Assembly (NCBI GenBank): GCA_900544395.1
Contig: UQVC01000026.1
Location: 1 to 34,939 of the forward strand
DNA from: an uncultured Ruminococcus sp.
GTDB lineage: Bacteria; Bacillota; Clostridia; Lachnospirales; Lachnospiraceae
Reading direction: 5' to 3'
DNA length: 34,939 bases
Below the pieces are notes generated by a model. It was given only the letters and a program-made list of their open reading frames with translations. It was not told the origin of the DNA and did not search any database. Position numbers and translations under genes: made by a program. Positions 16,281 through 25,048 of the stretch are shown here, in pieces (the first letter of the stretch is position 1; each line of letters opens with the position of its first letter).

Positions 16281-18536
16281 ATGGATGTAAAACAGATTGT
16301 AAGTCAGATGACACTGGAAGAGAAAGCGGTAATGTGTTCCGGAGCAGATTTCTGGCATACAGAAAAAAACGATCGTCTGGGAATCCCTGCTTCTATGGTA
16401 AGTGATGGACCTCACGGACTCAGAAAACAGCCGGATGAAAGCAACGGAGATCATCTGGGATTAAACGATGCGATCGAGGCGGTTTGTTTTCCGGCAGCAT
16501 GTGCAACCGCAAGTTCCTTTGACAGAGAGCTTCTGCATGATATGGGAGTGACATTGGGAAAAGAATGTCAGGCAGAAGGCGTTTCAGTACTTCTTGGACC
16601 GGCTGTCAATATCAAGCGCTCCCCTTTATGTGGAAGAAATTTTGAATATCTGTCAGAAGATCCGTATCTGGCAGGAGAACTGGCAGCATCCTATATCAAC
16701 GGAGTTCAATCTCAAAATGTGGGAACATCGATTAAACATTTTGCAGCAAATAATCAGGAGAATGAAAGAATGTCAGTGTCTGCAGAGGTGGATAAGCGTA
16801 CACTAAGAGAGATTTATTTTCCGGCATTTGAGACGGCAGTGAAAAAAGCGCAGCCATGGACGGTGATGTGCTCTTATAATCGTCTGAATGGAACATATGC
16901 GTCAGAACACAAATGGCTTTTGACAGATGTTCTCAGAAATGACTGGGGATTCGAAGGGTACGTGATGTCTGACTGGGGCGCTGTCAGGAATCGCGTCAAA
17001 GGAATCATTGCCGGAATGGATCTGGAAATGCCGGGAAGCGGCGGAGCAAATGACAGGGCGATTATCCAGGCAGTACAGGAAGGAAGTCTGAAAGAGGAGA
17101 CACTGGATCTCGCAGTAGAGCGTATCTTGAATATTGTATACCGATACGCGGAGAACCGTCGAAATGAAGAGTTCTCTCGTGAAAAGGACCATCAGAAGGC
17201 AGCTGAGATTGCAAGACAGTGTATCGTTTTGCTGAAAAATGAGGCACAGGTACTTCCGCTTTCCGCAAATGAGAAGATTGCGTTAATTGGAGGATTTGCA
17301 GAGAAACCACGTTATCAGGGTGGAGGAAGCTCTCACATTAATTCACATGCAGTACCCTGTGCAGTTCAGTTAAAAGATCAGTATGGAAATATGACTTATG
17401 CAAAAGGGTTTACCACGGATGTGGATCAGTATGAAGAGGCTTTGGAGAAAGAGGCTCTGGAAGTGGCAGGACAGTCAGACAAGATCGTAGTCTTTGCAGG
17501 ACTTCCGGATGTGTTTGAATCAGAAAGCTACGACAGAGAACATATGCGCCTTCCGAACTGCCAGAATCAGCTGATTGAAAAACTGACAAAGCTTGGGAAA
17601 CCGGTGATCGTAGTTCTTCACAATGGTTCTCCGGTAGAAATGCCGTGGGTGGATCATGTTTATGGAATTGTAGAAGCGTATCTGGGAGGAGAGGCTGTTG
17701 CGGAGGCTGTCATGGATATTTTATACGGAAGAGCAAATCCATGCGGAAGACTGGCAGAGACATTTCCAAGACAACTGGAAGACAATCCGAGTTATCTGAA
17801 TTTCCCGGGAATGCAGAAACAGGTCAATTATGCAGAAGGAATTTTTGTAGGATATCGGTATTATGATGCACGTAAGATGGACGTACTGTTCCCGTTTGGA
17901 TATGGACTGAGTTATACGGAGTTTTCATACAGCAACCTGACAATCGACAAGTCCCGGATTGCGGCAAAGGATACGCTGATGGTCAGTCTGGATGTGACGA
18001 ATACGGGCAGTATGGAAGGAAAAGAAATTGTGCAGCTATATGTTTCCGACAGGACACGTTCCGCAATCCGACCGGTGCGTGAATTGAAAAACTTTGCGGC
18101 AGTCACACTGAAACCGGGAGAGACAAAGACGGTTTCTATGGAATTGGATTACCGGGCATTCGCATGGTACAATACAGAGCAGAAAGACTGGTATGCAGCA
18201 GGCGGAACGTACGAAATCTGCATTGGAAAATCGTCCAGAGATATTGTGATGCGTATCGAAGTGGTGCTGGAAAATGAGAAAGAAAAGCTTCCGGAGATTG
18301 ATGAAAATGTGATGATCGGAGATTTGATGGACTGTGTGAAAACTGCAGATTATGTTGAAGAAAGACTAATGCCGTATATCGGAGAATTTATCGGAAAGAC
18401 TTCTATAAAAGAGATGGATGAAATGGAACGCAGCATGGTGCATTATATGCCTCTTAGCTCTTTGAGAAGTTTCACAAAGCTGGACAATGAAGGATTGGGA
18501 GAGTTGGTAGACGAGCTGAAAAATCATGTGAGATAA
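16281..18536 (+). CDS. GH3 beta-glucosidase
   Basis: 751 aa, no signal peptide, so cytoplasmic. Order: GH3 N-terminal barrel (MVSDGPHGLR, RNFEYLSEDPYLAGELA, KHFAANNQE, nucleophile Asp231 in YVMSDWGAVRNR), GH3 C-terminal sandwich (QCIVLLKNEAQVLPL, GGGSSHINSHA, LAETFP) and a fibronectin-III-like domain at about 530-665 (FPFGYGLSYTEF, VQLYVSD, LKNFAAVTLKPGE). About 80 helical residues follow. Fits broad bacterial beta-glucosidases. In this operon it would remove glucose after rhamnose is released, as from rutinose-type glycosides (inference). GAGGAGAAGG precedes ATG 16281. Confidence 0.92.
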   Translation: MDVKQIVSQMTLEEKAVMCSGADFWHTEKNDRLGIPASMVSDGPHGLRKQPDESNGDHLGLNDAIEAVCFPAACATASSFDRELLHDMGVTLGKECQAEGVSVLLGPAVNIKRSPLCGRNFEYLSEDPYLAGELAASYINGVQSQNVGTSIKHFAANNQENERMSVSAEVDKRTLREIYFPAFETAVKKAQPWTVMCSYNRLNGTYASEHKWLLTDVLRNDWGFEGYVMSDWGAVRNRVKGIIAGMDLEMPGSGGANDRAIIQAVQEGSLKEETLDLAVERILNIVYRYAENRRNEEFSREKDHQKAAEIARQCIVLLKNEAQVLPLSANEKIALIGGFAEKPRYQGGGSSHINSHAVPCAVQLKDQYGNMTYAKGFTTDVDQYEEALEKEALEVAGQSDKIVVFAGLPDVFESESYDREHMRLPNCQNQLIEKLTKLGKPVIVVLHNGSPVEMPWVDHVYGIVEAYLGGEAVAEAVMDILYGRANPCGRLAETFPRQLEDNPSYLNFPGMQKQVNYAEGIFVGYRYYDARKMDVLFPFGYGLSYTEFSYSNLTIDKSRIAAKDTLMVSLDVTNTGSMEGKEIVQLYVSDRTRSAIRPVRELKNFAAVTLKPGETKTVSMELDYRAFAWYNTEQKDWYAAGGTYEICIGKSSRDIVMRIEVVLENEKEKLPEIDENVMIGDLMDCVKTADYVEERLMPYIGEFIGKTSIKEMDEMERSMVHYMPLSSLRSFTKLDNEGLGELVDELKNHVR

Positions 18537-18550
18537 TTGAGAGTCCTGCA

Positions 18551-18579
18551 TTGAACATTTTCAGGCAGTATGGTATTAT
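18551..18579 (+). promoter_or_regulatory. Promoter for the TatD-RsmA unit
   Basis: TTGAAC, 17 bases, TATTAT with an extended -10 TG. Predicted transcription starts near 18586, just before the hairpin at 18599-18639, which would then lie in the leader of the tatD transcript. Confidence 0.6.
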
Positions 18580-18598
18580 TTTAAATAGAAAACGGTAA

Positions 18599-18639
18599 GG
18601 AAAAAGGAGAGAAAGCAAGACGGGTTCTCTCCTTTTTCC
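18599..18639 (+). terminator. Hairpin between GH3 and TatD (terminator or leader attenuator)
   Basis: GGAAAAAGGAGAGAA (18599-18613) pairs perfectly with its complement at 18625-18639. The only T-run is inside the right arm, so termination would be partial. It ends the GH3 operon but also lies downstream of the promoter at 18551-18579. The left arm contains AAGGAGAG, which resembles a ribosome site but has no nearby start. Confidence 0.6.
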
Positions 18640-18662
18640 GTATATCCGTGAAAAGAGGTTAA

Positions 18663-19436
18663 ATGCAGATGATTTTTGATACACATGCACATTATGATGA
18701 CAGACAGTTTGAAGAAGACAGAGCAGAATTACTAGGTTCTATGCAGGAACAAGGAGTAGGGATGATCGTGGATGCGGGTTCAGATATTGCATCCTGGGAT
18801 AAGATCGGACAGTTGACAGAGCAATATTCTTTCATATATGGTGCGATCGGAGTACATCCGGATGAAGTGGGAGAATTGGACGAGGAGAAGATGCAGCGAA
18901 TGGAAAAGCTGCTTTCCGGAGAAAAGATGGTTGCGGTCGGAGAGATCGGGCTTGATTATTACTGGGATAAAGAGAAGCGTGATTTACAGAAAAAATGGTT
19001 TATCCGGCAGTTGGAGCTTGCAAGACGGCTGGATCTGCCGGTGATCATTCACAGCCGCGAAGCGGCGGCAGACACCATGGAGATCATGAAGCAGCACGCC
19101 AAAGGACTGGATGGAGTGATCCACTGTTTTTCTTATTCTCTGGAACAGGCGAAAGAGTATGTAAAGATGGGGTTTTATCTGGGAATCGGCGGGGTTGTTA
19201 CATTTAAAAATGCTAAAAAATTAAAAGAAGTGGTACAGGAGATCCCGCTGGAAGCGCTGGTTCTGGAGACAGACAGTCCGTATCTGGCGCCGGTTCCGCA
19301 CAGAGGAAAACGTAACAATTCTCAGAATCTGGTTTATGTAGCAGAAGAGATTGCTGTATTGAAGGGTGTTTCTTACGAAGAGGTTGTAAGACAGACAACA
19401 GAAAATGCAAAAAAATTGTATCGATTGGAAAAGTAG
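18663..19436 (+). CDS. TatD-family metal-dependent DNase
   Basis: 257 aa, the normal TatD length. Metal-binding motifs are all visible: FDTHAHYDD (HxH), GEIGLDYY (Glu), PVIIHSREA (His), GVIHCFSY (His) and LETDSPYLAP (Asp). TatD proteins act as 3'-5' exonucleases/deoxyribonucleases in DNA repair and turnover. ATG 18663 follows AAGAGG by 5 bases; ATG 18669 is also possible. rsmA comes 16 bases later. The tatD-rsmA order is common in Firmicutes, often with rnmV between them, which is missing here. Confidence 0.93.
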   Translation: MQMIFDTHAHYDDRQFEEDRAELLGSMQEQGVGMIVDAGSDIASWDKIGQLTEQYSFIYGAIGVHPDEVGELDEEKMQRMEKLLSGEKMVAVGEIGLDYYWDKEKRDLQKKWFIRQLELARRLDLPVIIHSREAAADTMEIMKQHAKGLDGVIHCFSYSLEQAKEYVKMGFYLGIGGVVTFKNAKKLKEVVQEIPLEALVLETDSPYLAPVPHRGKRNNSQNLVYVAEEIAVLKGVSYEEVVRQTTENAKKLYRLEK

Positions 19437-19452
19437 AGAAAGAGGTGTGCAG

Positions 19453-20322
19453 ATGAAAGAACCAACAGTTGGAAATCCGCAGAATACGATCGCGGTGCTT
19501 CAGAAATATAATTTTGTGTTTCAGAAAAAGTTCGGACAGAATTTTTTAATAGATACGCATGTATTAGATAAGATTATCGGATCTGCAGAGATTACAAAGG
19601 ATGATTTTGTTCTGGAAATCGGACCGGGAATCGGAACGATGACACAGTATCTGGCATGTGCAGCAGGCAAGGTGGCGGCTGTGGAGATTGACAAAGCATT
19701 GATCCCGATTCTTGAGGATACACTGGATGGCTATGATAATGTGCAGGTGATCAATGAAGATGTCCTGAAGGTGGATATTGCTGAACTGGCAAAAAGAGAA
19801 AATGACGGAAAGCCAATTAAAGTGGTGGCAAATCTTCCATATTATATTACCACACCGATCATTATGGGATTGTTTGAAAATCATGTTCCAATGAAGAGCA
19901 TTACCGTCATGGTTCAGAAAGAGGTTGCAGACCGGATGCAGGTGGGGCCGGGAACCAAGGATTACGGAGCACTGTCACTTGCGGTTCAGTATTATGCAAA
20001 ACCGTATATTGTAGCGAATGTACCGCCGAACTGTTTTATGCCGCGTCCGAAGGTCGGATCAGCGGTTATCCGTCTTGACAGATATGAAGAACCGCCGGTA
20101 CAGGTAAAGGATGAAAAACTGATGTTCCGGATCATTCGTGCGTCTTTCAATCAGAGAAGAAAAACTCTGGCAAATGGACTGAAGAATTCACCGGAGCTGA
20201 ATTTTACAAAGGAGCAGATCGAGGCAGCGATCGAGCATCTGGGCAGAGGCCCAAGCATTCGGGGAGAAGCTCTGACTTTGGAGGAATTTGCAAAGCTTGC
20301 GAATGATTTCAGTGATTTGTAA
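19453..20322 (+). CDS. rsmA: 16S rRNA (adenine1518/1519-N6)-dimethyltransferase
   Basis: 289 aa. Dimethylates two adjacent adenines of the 3'-terminal 16S rRNA hairpin using S-adenosylmethionine, a late small-subunit assembly step. Loss gives kasugamycin resistance (family knowledge, KsgA). Motifs: KKFGQNFLID at the N-terminus, VLEIGPGIGTMTQ (SAM-binding motif I), AVEIDKAL, NLPYYITTPI (motif IV, substrate adenine) and the C-terminal FNQRRKTLANGL. ATG 19453 is preferred because AGAGGTG precedes it at 6-7 bases; the frame extends upstream into tatD without a ribosome site. Confidence 0.96.
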   Translation: MKEPTVGNPQNTIAVLQKYNFVFQKKFGQNFLIDTHVLDKIIGSAEITKDDFVLEIGPGIGTMTQYLACAAGKVAAVEIDKALIPILEDTLDGYDNVQVINEDVLKVDIAELAKRENDGKPIKVVANLPYYITTPIIMGLFENHVPMKSITVMVQKEVADRMQVGPGTKDYGALSLAVQYYAKPYIVANVPPNCFMPRPKVGSAVIRLDRYEEPPVQVKDEKLMFRIIRASFNQRRKTLANGLKNSPELNFTKEQIEAAIEHLGRGPSIRGEALTLEEFAKLANDFSDL

Positions 20323-20343
20323 GAGGTGATCGAAGTCGGTCAA

Positions 20344-20407
20344 TGATACAAATTCATAAATATTTTATATACAGTTAATTGTATCAATATAAAATTTTTA
20401 GTATAAT
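20344..20407 (+). promoter_or_regulatory. Citrate synthase promoter with overlapping dyad
   Basis: TTGTAT (20379-20384), 17 bases, TATAAT (20402-20407). The -35 lies inside TTGTATCA (20379-20386), an exact inverted copy of TGATACAA (20344-20351), 35 bases apart. Such a pair astride the -35 could let a repressor loop or bridge the promoter. The regulator is unknown. Confidence 0.6.
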
Positions 20408-20444
20408 AGAAAAATATAAAGCAAAAGACGGAAGGAGAGGTTAT

Positions 20445-21815
20445 ATGCAGAGAGACATTGAGAACATCATTTTTGAGAACACCCCTAAGATACAGGAACT
20501 TGCACGGATCTGTGAGTCGAATACAGCGATCGATAAAGAACTGTATACGAAATATGAAGTAAAAAGAGGTCTTCGTGACTTAAACGGAAAAGGTGTACTG
20601 GCAGGGCTGACGAATATTTCAGATATTGTCAATACAAAGATCGTGGATGGAAAAGAAGTTCCGTGTGAAGGAAGCCTCTACTACCGTGGATATAATATCA
20701 AGGAGCTGATCGGCGGATTTTTGAAGGCAGAGCATCCGGGATTTGAAGAGACGACATACCTGCTTCTGTTTGGTGAACTTCCGACAAAGGCACAGTTGGA
20801 TGATTTTCGCAGTATGATCGCAGAACGCCGGACACTTCCGCCGAATTTTGTGAGAGATGTGATCATGAAAGCGCCAAGCAGTGATATGATGAATAATATT
20901 TCTCGTTATATTTTGAGTATGTATACTTATGATGACAAGGCAGATGATATTTCAATCCCGAATGTACTTCGTCAATGCCTGAACCTGATCAGTCAGTTTC
21001 CAATGTTTATGGTATATGCCTATCATGCATATAACTACAGAAGAGGACAGGATCTTTATATTTATGCGCCACGTCCGGAGCTTTCCGCAGCAGAGAATAT
21101 TCTGATGATGCTGCGGGAAGACAGAAAGTATACTGCACTGGAAGCAGAGATTCTGGATATGGCGCTTGTACTGCATATGGATCATGGCGGTGGTAACAAC
21201 TCTACGTTTACGACACACGTTGTTACATCTTCCGGTACGGATACCTATTCTACGATCACGGCAGCGATGGCTTCCCTGAAAGGACCGAAGCATGGCGGAG
21301 CCAATGTAAAAGTGACACAGATGTTTGATGATATGAAGCGGACTTTGACAGACTGGACAGATGAAGAGCAGATCCGTCAGTATCTGGAAGCCCTTCTGGA
21401 TAAGCAGGCATTTGATAAAAAGGGTCTGATCTATGGAATGGGACATGCGGTGTATTCTATTTCCGATCCGCGAGCAGATGTATTCCGCGCGTTTGTAAAG
21501 CAGCTTGCACAGGAAAAAGGCTGTGAGGCAGAGTATGCCCTTTATGAGAAGGTGGAACATATGGCTCCGGAGGTAATTGCCGAGAAACGTAAGATCTACA
21601 AAGGCGTCAGTGCGAATGTAGATTTTTACAGCGGTCTGGTGTACAGTATGCTGGATCTTCCGCCGTCACTGTATACACCGATTTTTGCAGCTGCGCGTAT
21701 CGTAGGATGGAGTGCGCATCGTCTGGAAGAGCTGAAGAATGCGGATAAGATTATTCGTCCGGCATATAAGCCGTTGGCGCCGCATCGGGAATATATAAAA
21801 TTAGATGACAGGTAG
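20445..21815 (+). CDS. gltA: Citrate synthase
   Basis: 456 aa; condenses acetyl-CoA with oxaloacetate to citrate. Signatures include YYRGYNIKEL, LHMDHGGGNNSTFTTHVV, SLKGPKHGGANVK and GMGHAVYSISDPRADVF, giving the catalytic His and Asp positions of the family. ATG 20445 follows GGAGAGG; an open frame reaches back to 20379, but that stretch is the promoter. With the aconitase-family gene at 6167 it could form the oxidative arm toward 2-oxoglutarate and glutamate; isocitrate dehydrogenase is not in this window. The N-terminal extension of about 75 residues before the core is typical of the Clostridia form. Re-type citrate synthase is unrelated. Confidence 0.93.
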   Translation: MQRDIENIIFENTPKIQELARICESNTAIDKELYTKYEVKRGLRDLNGKGVLAGLTNISDIVNTKIVDGKEVPCEGSLYYRGYNIKELIGGFLKAEHPGFEETTYLLLFGELPTKAQLDDFRSMIAERRTLPPNFVRDVIMKAPSSDMMNNISRYILSMYTYDDKADDISIPNVLRQCLNLISQFPMFMVYAYHAYNYRRGQDLYIYAPRPELSAAENILMMLREDRKYTALEAEILDMALVLHMDHGGGNNSTFTTHVVTSSGTDTYSTITAAMASLKGPKHGGANVKVTQMFDDMKRTLTDWTDEEQIRQYLEALLDKQAFDKKGLIYGMGHAVYSISDPRADVFRAFVKQLAQEKGCEAEYALYEKVEHMAPEVIAEKRKIYKGVSANVDFYSGLVYSMLDLPPSLYTPIFAAARIVGWSAHRLEELKNADKIIRPAYKPLAPHREYIKLDDR

Positions 21816-21823
21816 AGAGAAAG

Positions 21824-22750
21824 ATGAAAGATGAATTTTACTTTCCATCCAAAGATGGAAATACAGAGATTCATACAATTGAATGGAAACCGGAAGGACA
21901 GGTAAAGGCAGTCCTGCAGTTGAGTCACGGGATGGTTGAGTATGTTGACAGATATTCGGAGTTTGCAGAATATCTCTGCGAAAAAGGATTTTATGTGGTC
22001 GGCAACGATCATCTGGGACATGGAAAGTCAGTACAGAGTAAGTCAGAGTATGGATTTTTTAATGAAAAATATGGGAATGCATGCGTGATTGGAGATTTAC
22101 ATACCTTAAGACAGAGAACCATGAAGAAATATCCGGATGTTCCCTATTTTATGTTAGGTCATAGTATGGGATCTTCTCTGCTGCGCCAGTATATCCAGAT
22201 GTATGGCAATGGATTGAGTGGTGCCATCATTATGGGAACGATGGCAGAGCAGAATAAAGCTGCTTTGAAGCTGGGAAAGGATCTGTGCAGAGTACTGGCT
22301 GCTTTAAGAGGCTGGCATTATCGGAGCAAGATGGTGGACAGAATGGTAAATGGCCCGTTTTCCAAGAAGTTTAAACCGGCAAGGACAAGAGCAGACTGGG
22401 TGACCAGCGATACCGAAAAACTGGATCAATATGTCTCAGATCCTTTGTGTTCTTTTGTGTTTACAGTAAATGCATATTACCATATGTTTTGTGGGATTCA
22501 GCAGACACAGAAGCGGGAAAGTATTTACATGATACCCAAGACGTTGCCTATTTTTATGGTGTCGGGATCCGATGATCCGGTTGGCCGATTTGGAAAAGGG
22601 GTTCGAAAGATTTATGAGAAGTACCGTGCAGCAGGGATACAGGACGTGACGCTGCGGCTTTATGCAGGGGACAGACATGAGATTTTGAACGAGACAGATC
22701 GGGATCAGGTATATCAGGATCTATATGAATGGATGCAGAACAGGATATAG
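21824..22750 (+). CDS. Alpha/beta hydrolase, monoacylglycerol-lipase-like
   Basis: 308 aa of the serine aminopeptidase/Hydrolase_4 family. LQLSHGMVEYVDRY is the oxyanion loop, NDHLGHGKS follows, GHSMGSSL holds the nucleophile Ser, VSGSDDPVGRFGKGV the acid Asp and AGDRHEILNE the catalytic His. No signal peptide. Family members cleave monoacylglycerols, lysophospholipids or small esters; the true substrate is unknown. It starts 8 bases after citrate synthase with a weak purine-rich ribosome site, so it is probably co-transcribed. A bidirectional terminator follows. Confidence 0.85.
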   Translation: MKDEFYFPSKDGNTEIHTIEWKPEGQVKAVLQLSHGMVEYVDRYSEFAEYLCEKGFYVVGNDHLGHGKSVQSKSEYGFFNEKYGNACVIGDLHTLRQRTMKKYPDVPYFMLGHSMGSSLLRQYIQMYGNGLSGAIIMGTMAEQNKAALKLGKDLCRVLAALRGWHYRSKMVDRMVNGPFSKKFKPARTRADWVTSDTEKLDQYVSDPLCSFVFTVNAYYHMFCGIQQTQKRESIYMIPKTLPIFMVSGSDDPVGRFGKGVRKIYEKYRAAGIQDVTLRLYAGDRHEILNETDRDQVYQDLYEWMQNRI

Positions 22751-22761
22751 AAAACAAAAGA

Positions 22762-22808
22762 TTCCGCTGAAACCACACAGATTTGTATGGGTTCAGCGGA
22801 AGTTTTAT
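22762..22808. terminator. Bidirectional terminator between convergent genes
   Basis: TTCCGCTGAA-ACC (22762-22774) pairs with GGTTCAGCGGAA (22790-22801) with one bulged A. T-rich tracts lie on both sides (GTTTTATTTC on plus, TCTTTTGTTTTC on minus), serving the hydrolase gene and the regulator gene. Confidence 0.82.
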
Positions 22809-23461
22809 TTCTTTGTATCCATATAGTTGTAGAGAGTAAATTTTGAAATCCCTAAGATAGAAGCGACTTTATCTCCCGATTTTGTGATCAGAAAAGCGCC
22901 AGCCTGATTGAGAGTCTGTACGACTTTGACTTTATCGTCTTTTGTCATCAGTGCCACTGGTTTTCCAATCTCGGATAAAGCCTGCTCGATCAATGTATCC
23001 AACAATTCAGAAACATTGTGTGTGATCTGAGGTGTTGGTTGTTTCGGATGGTTGGCGTCGTTTTTTCCAGTGTCTCTGATATCGGTAAAGGAGTGAAGAA
23101 GCTGTTCGGCGGCAGACAGAGCCGTGATATCGTAATTGATAGAAAATATATAAGCCAGAATGCCGTGTACATCTTTGATATAGAAAGTGGAAGATTTTAA
23201 CAGCCTTCCATCTTCAGTTCGGGTCAGATAGGAATATTGATCCTGGAGTGTTGACGGATCTGCATGAATTGCTTCCAGTACGACATTGGATGCACTGTCT
23301 CCGGATTTTCGGTTTGTAACATGGCCGTTTTCTATGTATAAGATTGTATTTTCTATTCCATGCCGGACATCGTGGATCACGATTTCACAGGCATCACCAA
23401 AGTGTTGTGCCAGGCCGCAGGCAATCTGTTTTAATAAATCAAAAGAGTATCCCATGATCAT
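22805..23461 (-). CDS. YheO/DauR-type transcriptional regulator (PAS-like plus HTH)
   Basis: 218 aa. The N-terminal YheO-like PAS domain (LAQHFGDACEIVIHD, then YIKDVHGILAYIFSINYD) covers about 5-115. A C-terminal helix-turn-helix of the YheO/DauR type (LNQAGAFLITKSGDKVASIL, then ISKFTLYNYM) covers about 160-215. DauR-type proteins regulate amino-acid or hydantoin-like catabolism. It is divergent from the hydantoinase gene, with a 21-bp palindrome between them, so it very likely controls that gene. The first ATG (23461) and the third-codon ATG (23455) are both served by AGGAAAGGA; which is used is not clear. Confidence 0.88.
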   Translation of the reverse strand: MIMGYSFDLLKQIACGLAQHFGDACEIVIHDVRHGIENTILYIENGHVTNRKSGDSASNVVLEAIHADPSTLQDQYSYLTRTEDGRLLKSSTFYIKDVHGILAYIFSINYDITALSAAEQLLHSFTDIRDTGKNDANHPKQPTPQITHNVSELLDTLIEQALSEIGKPVALMTKDDKVKVVQTLNQAGAFLITKSGDKVASILGISKFTLYNYMDTKK

Positions 23462-23535
23462 GTCCTTTCCTGTTAATCATATTGTATGTTCTTATCATAT
23501 CACAAATTTATAACAAAGACTAAAAAAGTTTTAGA

Positions 23536-23577
23536 TATCTGAAAATATTTCAGATAATTCAGTTGAATTTGTATAAT
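23536..23577 (+). promoter_or_regulatory. Palindromic operator over the hydantoinase promoter
   Basis: TATCTGAAA-ATA-TTTCAGATA (23536-23556) is a perfect 9-3-9 inverted repeat. Its right half overlaps the -35 (TTCAGA, 23549-23554), and TATAAT follows 17 bases later at 23572-23577. A dimeric repressor here would block RNA polymerase. The adjacent YheO/DauR-type regulator is the prime candidate. Confidence 0.7.
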
Positions 23578-23640
23578 GATGATAGTATTCTATAAGTAAG
23601 AATGGAATCGAAAGGAATATGGAATATAAGGAGGTATTCT

Positions 23641-25029
23641 ATGAAATTATTAGTAAAAAATGGAAGGATTGCGACTGATTCCGAGGTATTTCAGGGAGAT
23701 ATTCTGATAGAAGGCGAAAAAATAAAGGCGGTGGGGATGGATTTATCGGAAGCAGATGCAGAAGTAATCGATGCGACAGATTGTTATGTCATACCAGGCG
23801 GAGTGGATGTCCATACACATATGGATCTTCAGGCAGGAAAATATCGTGCAGTGGATGATTTTTACGATGGGACAGTGGCAGCGGCGTGCGGCGGGACTAC
23901 GACAATTGTAGATCATATGGCATTTGGACCCAAAGGGTGCAGTCTTTGGCATCAGGTAGACGAGTATCATCGTCTTGCCGATGGAAAAGCAGTGATCGAC
24001 TATGGATTTCATGGAGTGATCCAGCATGTCAATGCATCCATTTTACAAGAGATGAAAGAGATCGCAGAACAGGAAGGAATCACCAGTTTTAAGATTTATA
24101 CGACATATGATGATATGCTGACAGATGATGAGATTTTTCAGGTGCTGCAGGAAGCAAAAAAGGATGGGATCGTCATTGCCGTACACTGTGAGAATGATGG
24201 TGTGATCAATTATCTGCGCGGCAAATATCGGGAAGCAGGCTGCAGTGAGCCGAAATATCATCCGCTCAGCAGACCGGCACACTGCGAAGCAGAAGCCATC
24301 GACAGATTGCTGCATCTGGCAGCCATGGCAGATGACGCACCCCTTTATATCGTACATTTGTCCAGTAAAGAGGGACTGTTGGAAGTGATGAAAGCGCGCT
24401 CAGCAGGGCAGAAGCATTTTGCAGTTGAGACGTGTACACAGTATTTAACACTGACAGATGATCTGTATGAGGATAAAAAAGAAGGACTGAAAGCAATCAT
24501 GTCTCCGCCACTTCGAAAGATAGAGGATAACGAAGCATTGTGGCAGGCTTTGACAGATGGAGTGATCGATACGGTTGCTACTGATCATTGTCCGTTCAAT
24601 TTTGAAAAAGAGAAGCAGGCCGGGGCAGAGGATTTTACGGCATGTCCGAATGGGGCGCCGGGAGTGGAGGAACGGATGAGGATCCTGTTTTCGGAAGGAG
24701 TCATGAAAGGACGGATTACATTGCCGCAGATGGTACAGTATCTATGTACGAATCCAAGCCGGATGTATGGACTGTATCCACAGAAAGGAACGATTTTACC
24801 GGGAGCAGATGCAGATCTTGTGATTTTAGATCCCCGAAAAGAACGAATCCTGACCCATGCAGATATGCACAGTGCAGTAGACTACACCTGTTATGAGGGA
24901 ATGTCGGTGAAAGGTGAGATCGAGCTGGTGATGCAGAGGGGACATATCATTGTAAAAGACAATCAGTTCCTGGGAAAACCGGGGGATGGGCATTATCTGA
25001 AACGGAAGAAAAGTATATTAGCAGAATAA
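23641..25029 (+). CDS. hydA: Dihydropyrimidinase/D-hydantoinase
   Basis: 462 aa amidohydrolase. Opens cyclic amides such as dihydrouracil or 5-substituted hydantoins to N-carbamoyl amino acids, with a two-metal centre. Visible ligands: H58 and H60 in VHTHMD, carbamylated Lys151 in TSFKIYTTYDD, the His of AVHCEND, the His of YIVHLSSKEG, and Asp315 in VATDHCPF. AAGGAGG is 7 bases before ATG 23641; the frame extends upstream but without a ribosome site. No carbamoylase gene follows, so the carbamoyl product would be processed elsewhere. Its C-terminal lid (YTCYEGMSVKGEIELVMQRGHIIV) is standard. Confidence 0.93.
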   Translation: MKLLVKNGRIATDSEVFQGDILIEGEKIKAVGMDLSEADAEVIDATDCYVIPGGVDVHTHMDLQAGKYRAVDDFYDGTVAAACGGTTTIVDHMAFGPKGCSLWHQVDEYHRLADGKAVIDYGFHGVIQHVNASILQEMKEIAEQEGITSFKIYTTYDDMLTDDEIFQVLQEAKKDGIVIAVHCENDGVINYLRGKYREAGCSEPKYHPLSRPAHCEAEAIDRLLHLAAMADDAPLYIVHLSSKEGLLEVMKARSAGQKHFAVETCTQYLTLTDDLYEDKKEGLKAIMSPPLRKIEDNEALWQALTDGVIDTVATDHCPFNFEKEKQAGAEDFTACPNGAPGVEERMRILFSEGVMKGRITLPQMVQYLCTNPSRMYGLYPQKGTILPGADADLVILDPRKERILTHADMHSAVDYTCYEGMSVKGEIELVMQRGHIIVKDNQFLGKPGDGHYLKRKKSILAE

Positions 25030-25048
25030 GAAAAGGATGGACAACAGT

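Noticed and set aside
20379..20444. Upstream extension of the citrate synthase frame
   Set aside because: Its first codons coincide with the -35 element and the frame contains the TATAAT box; ATG 20445 has its own ribosome site.
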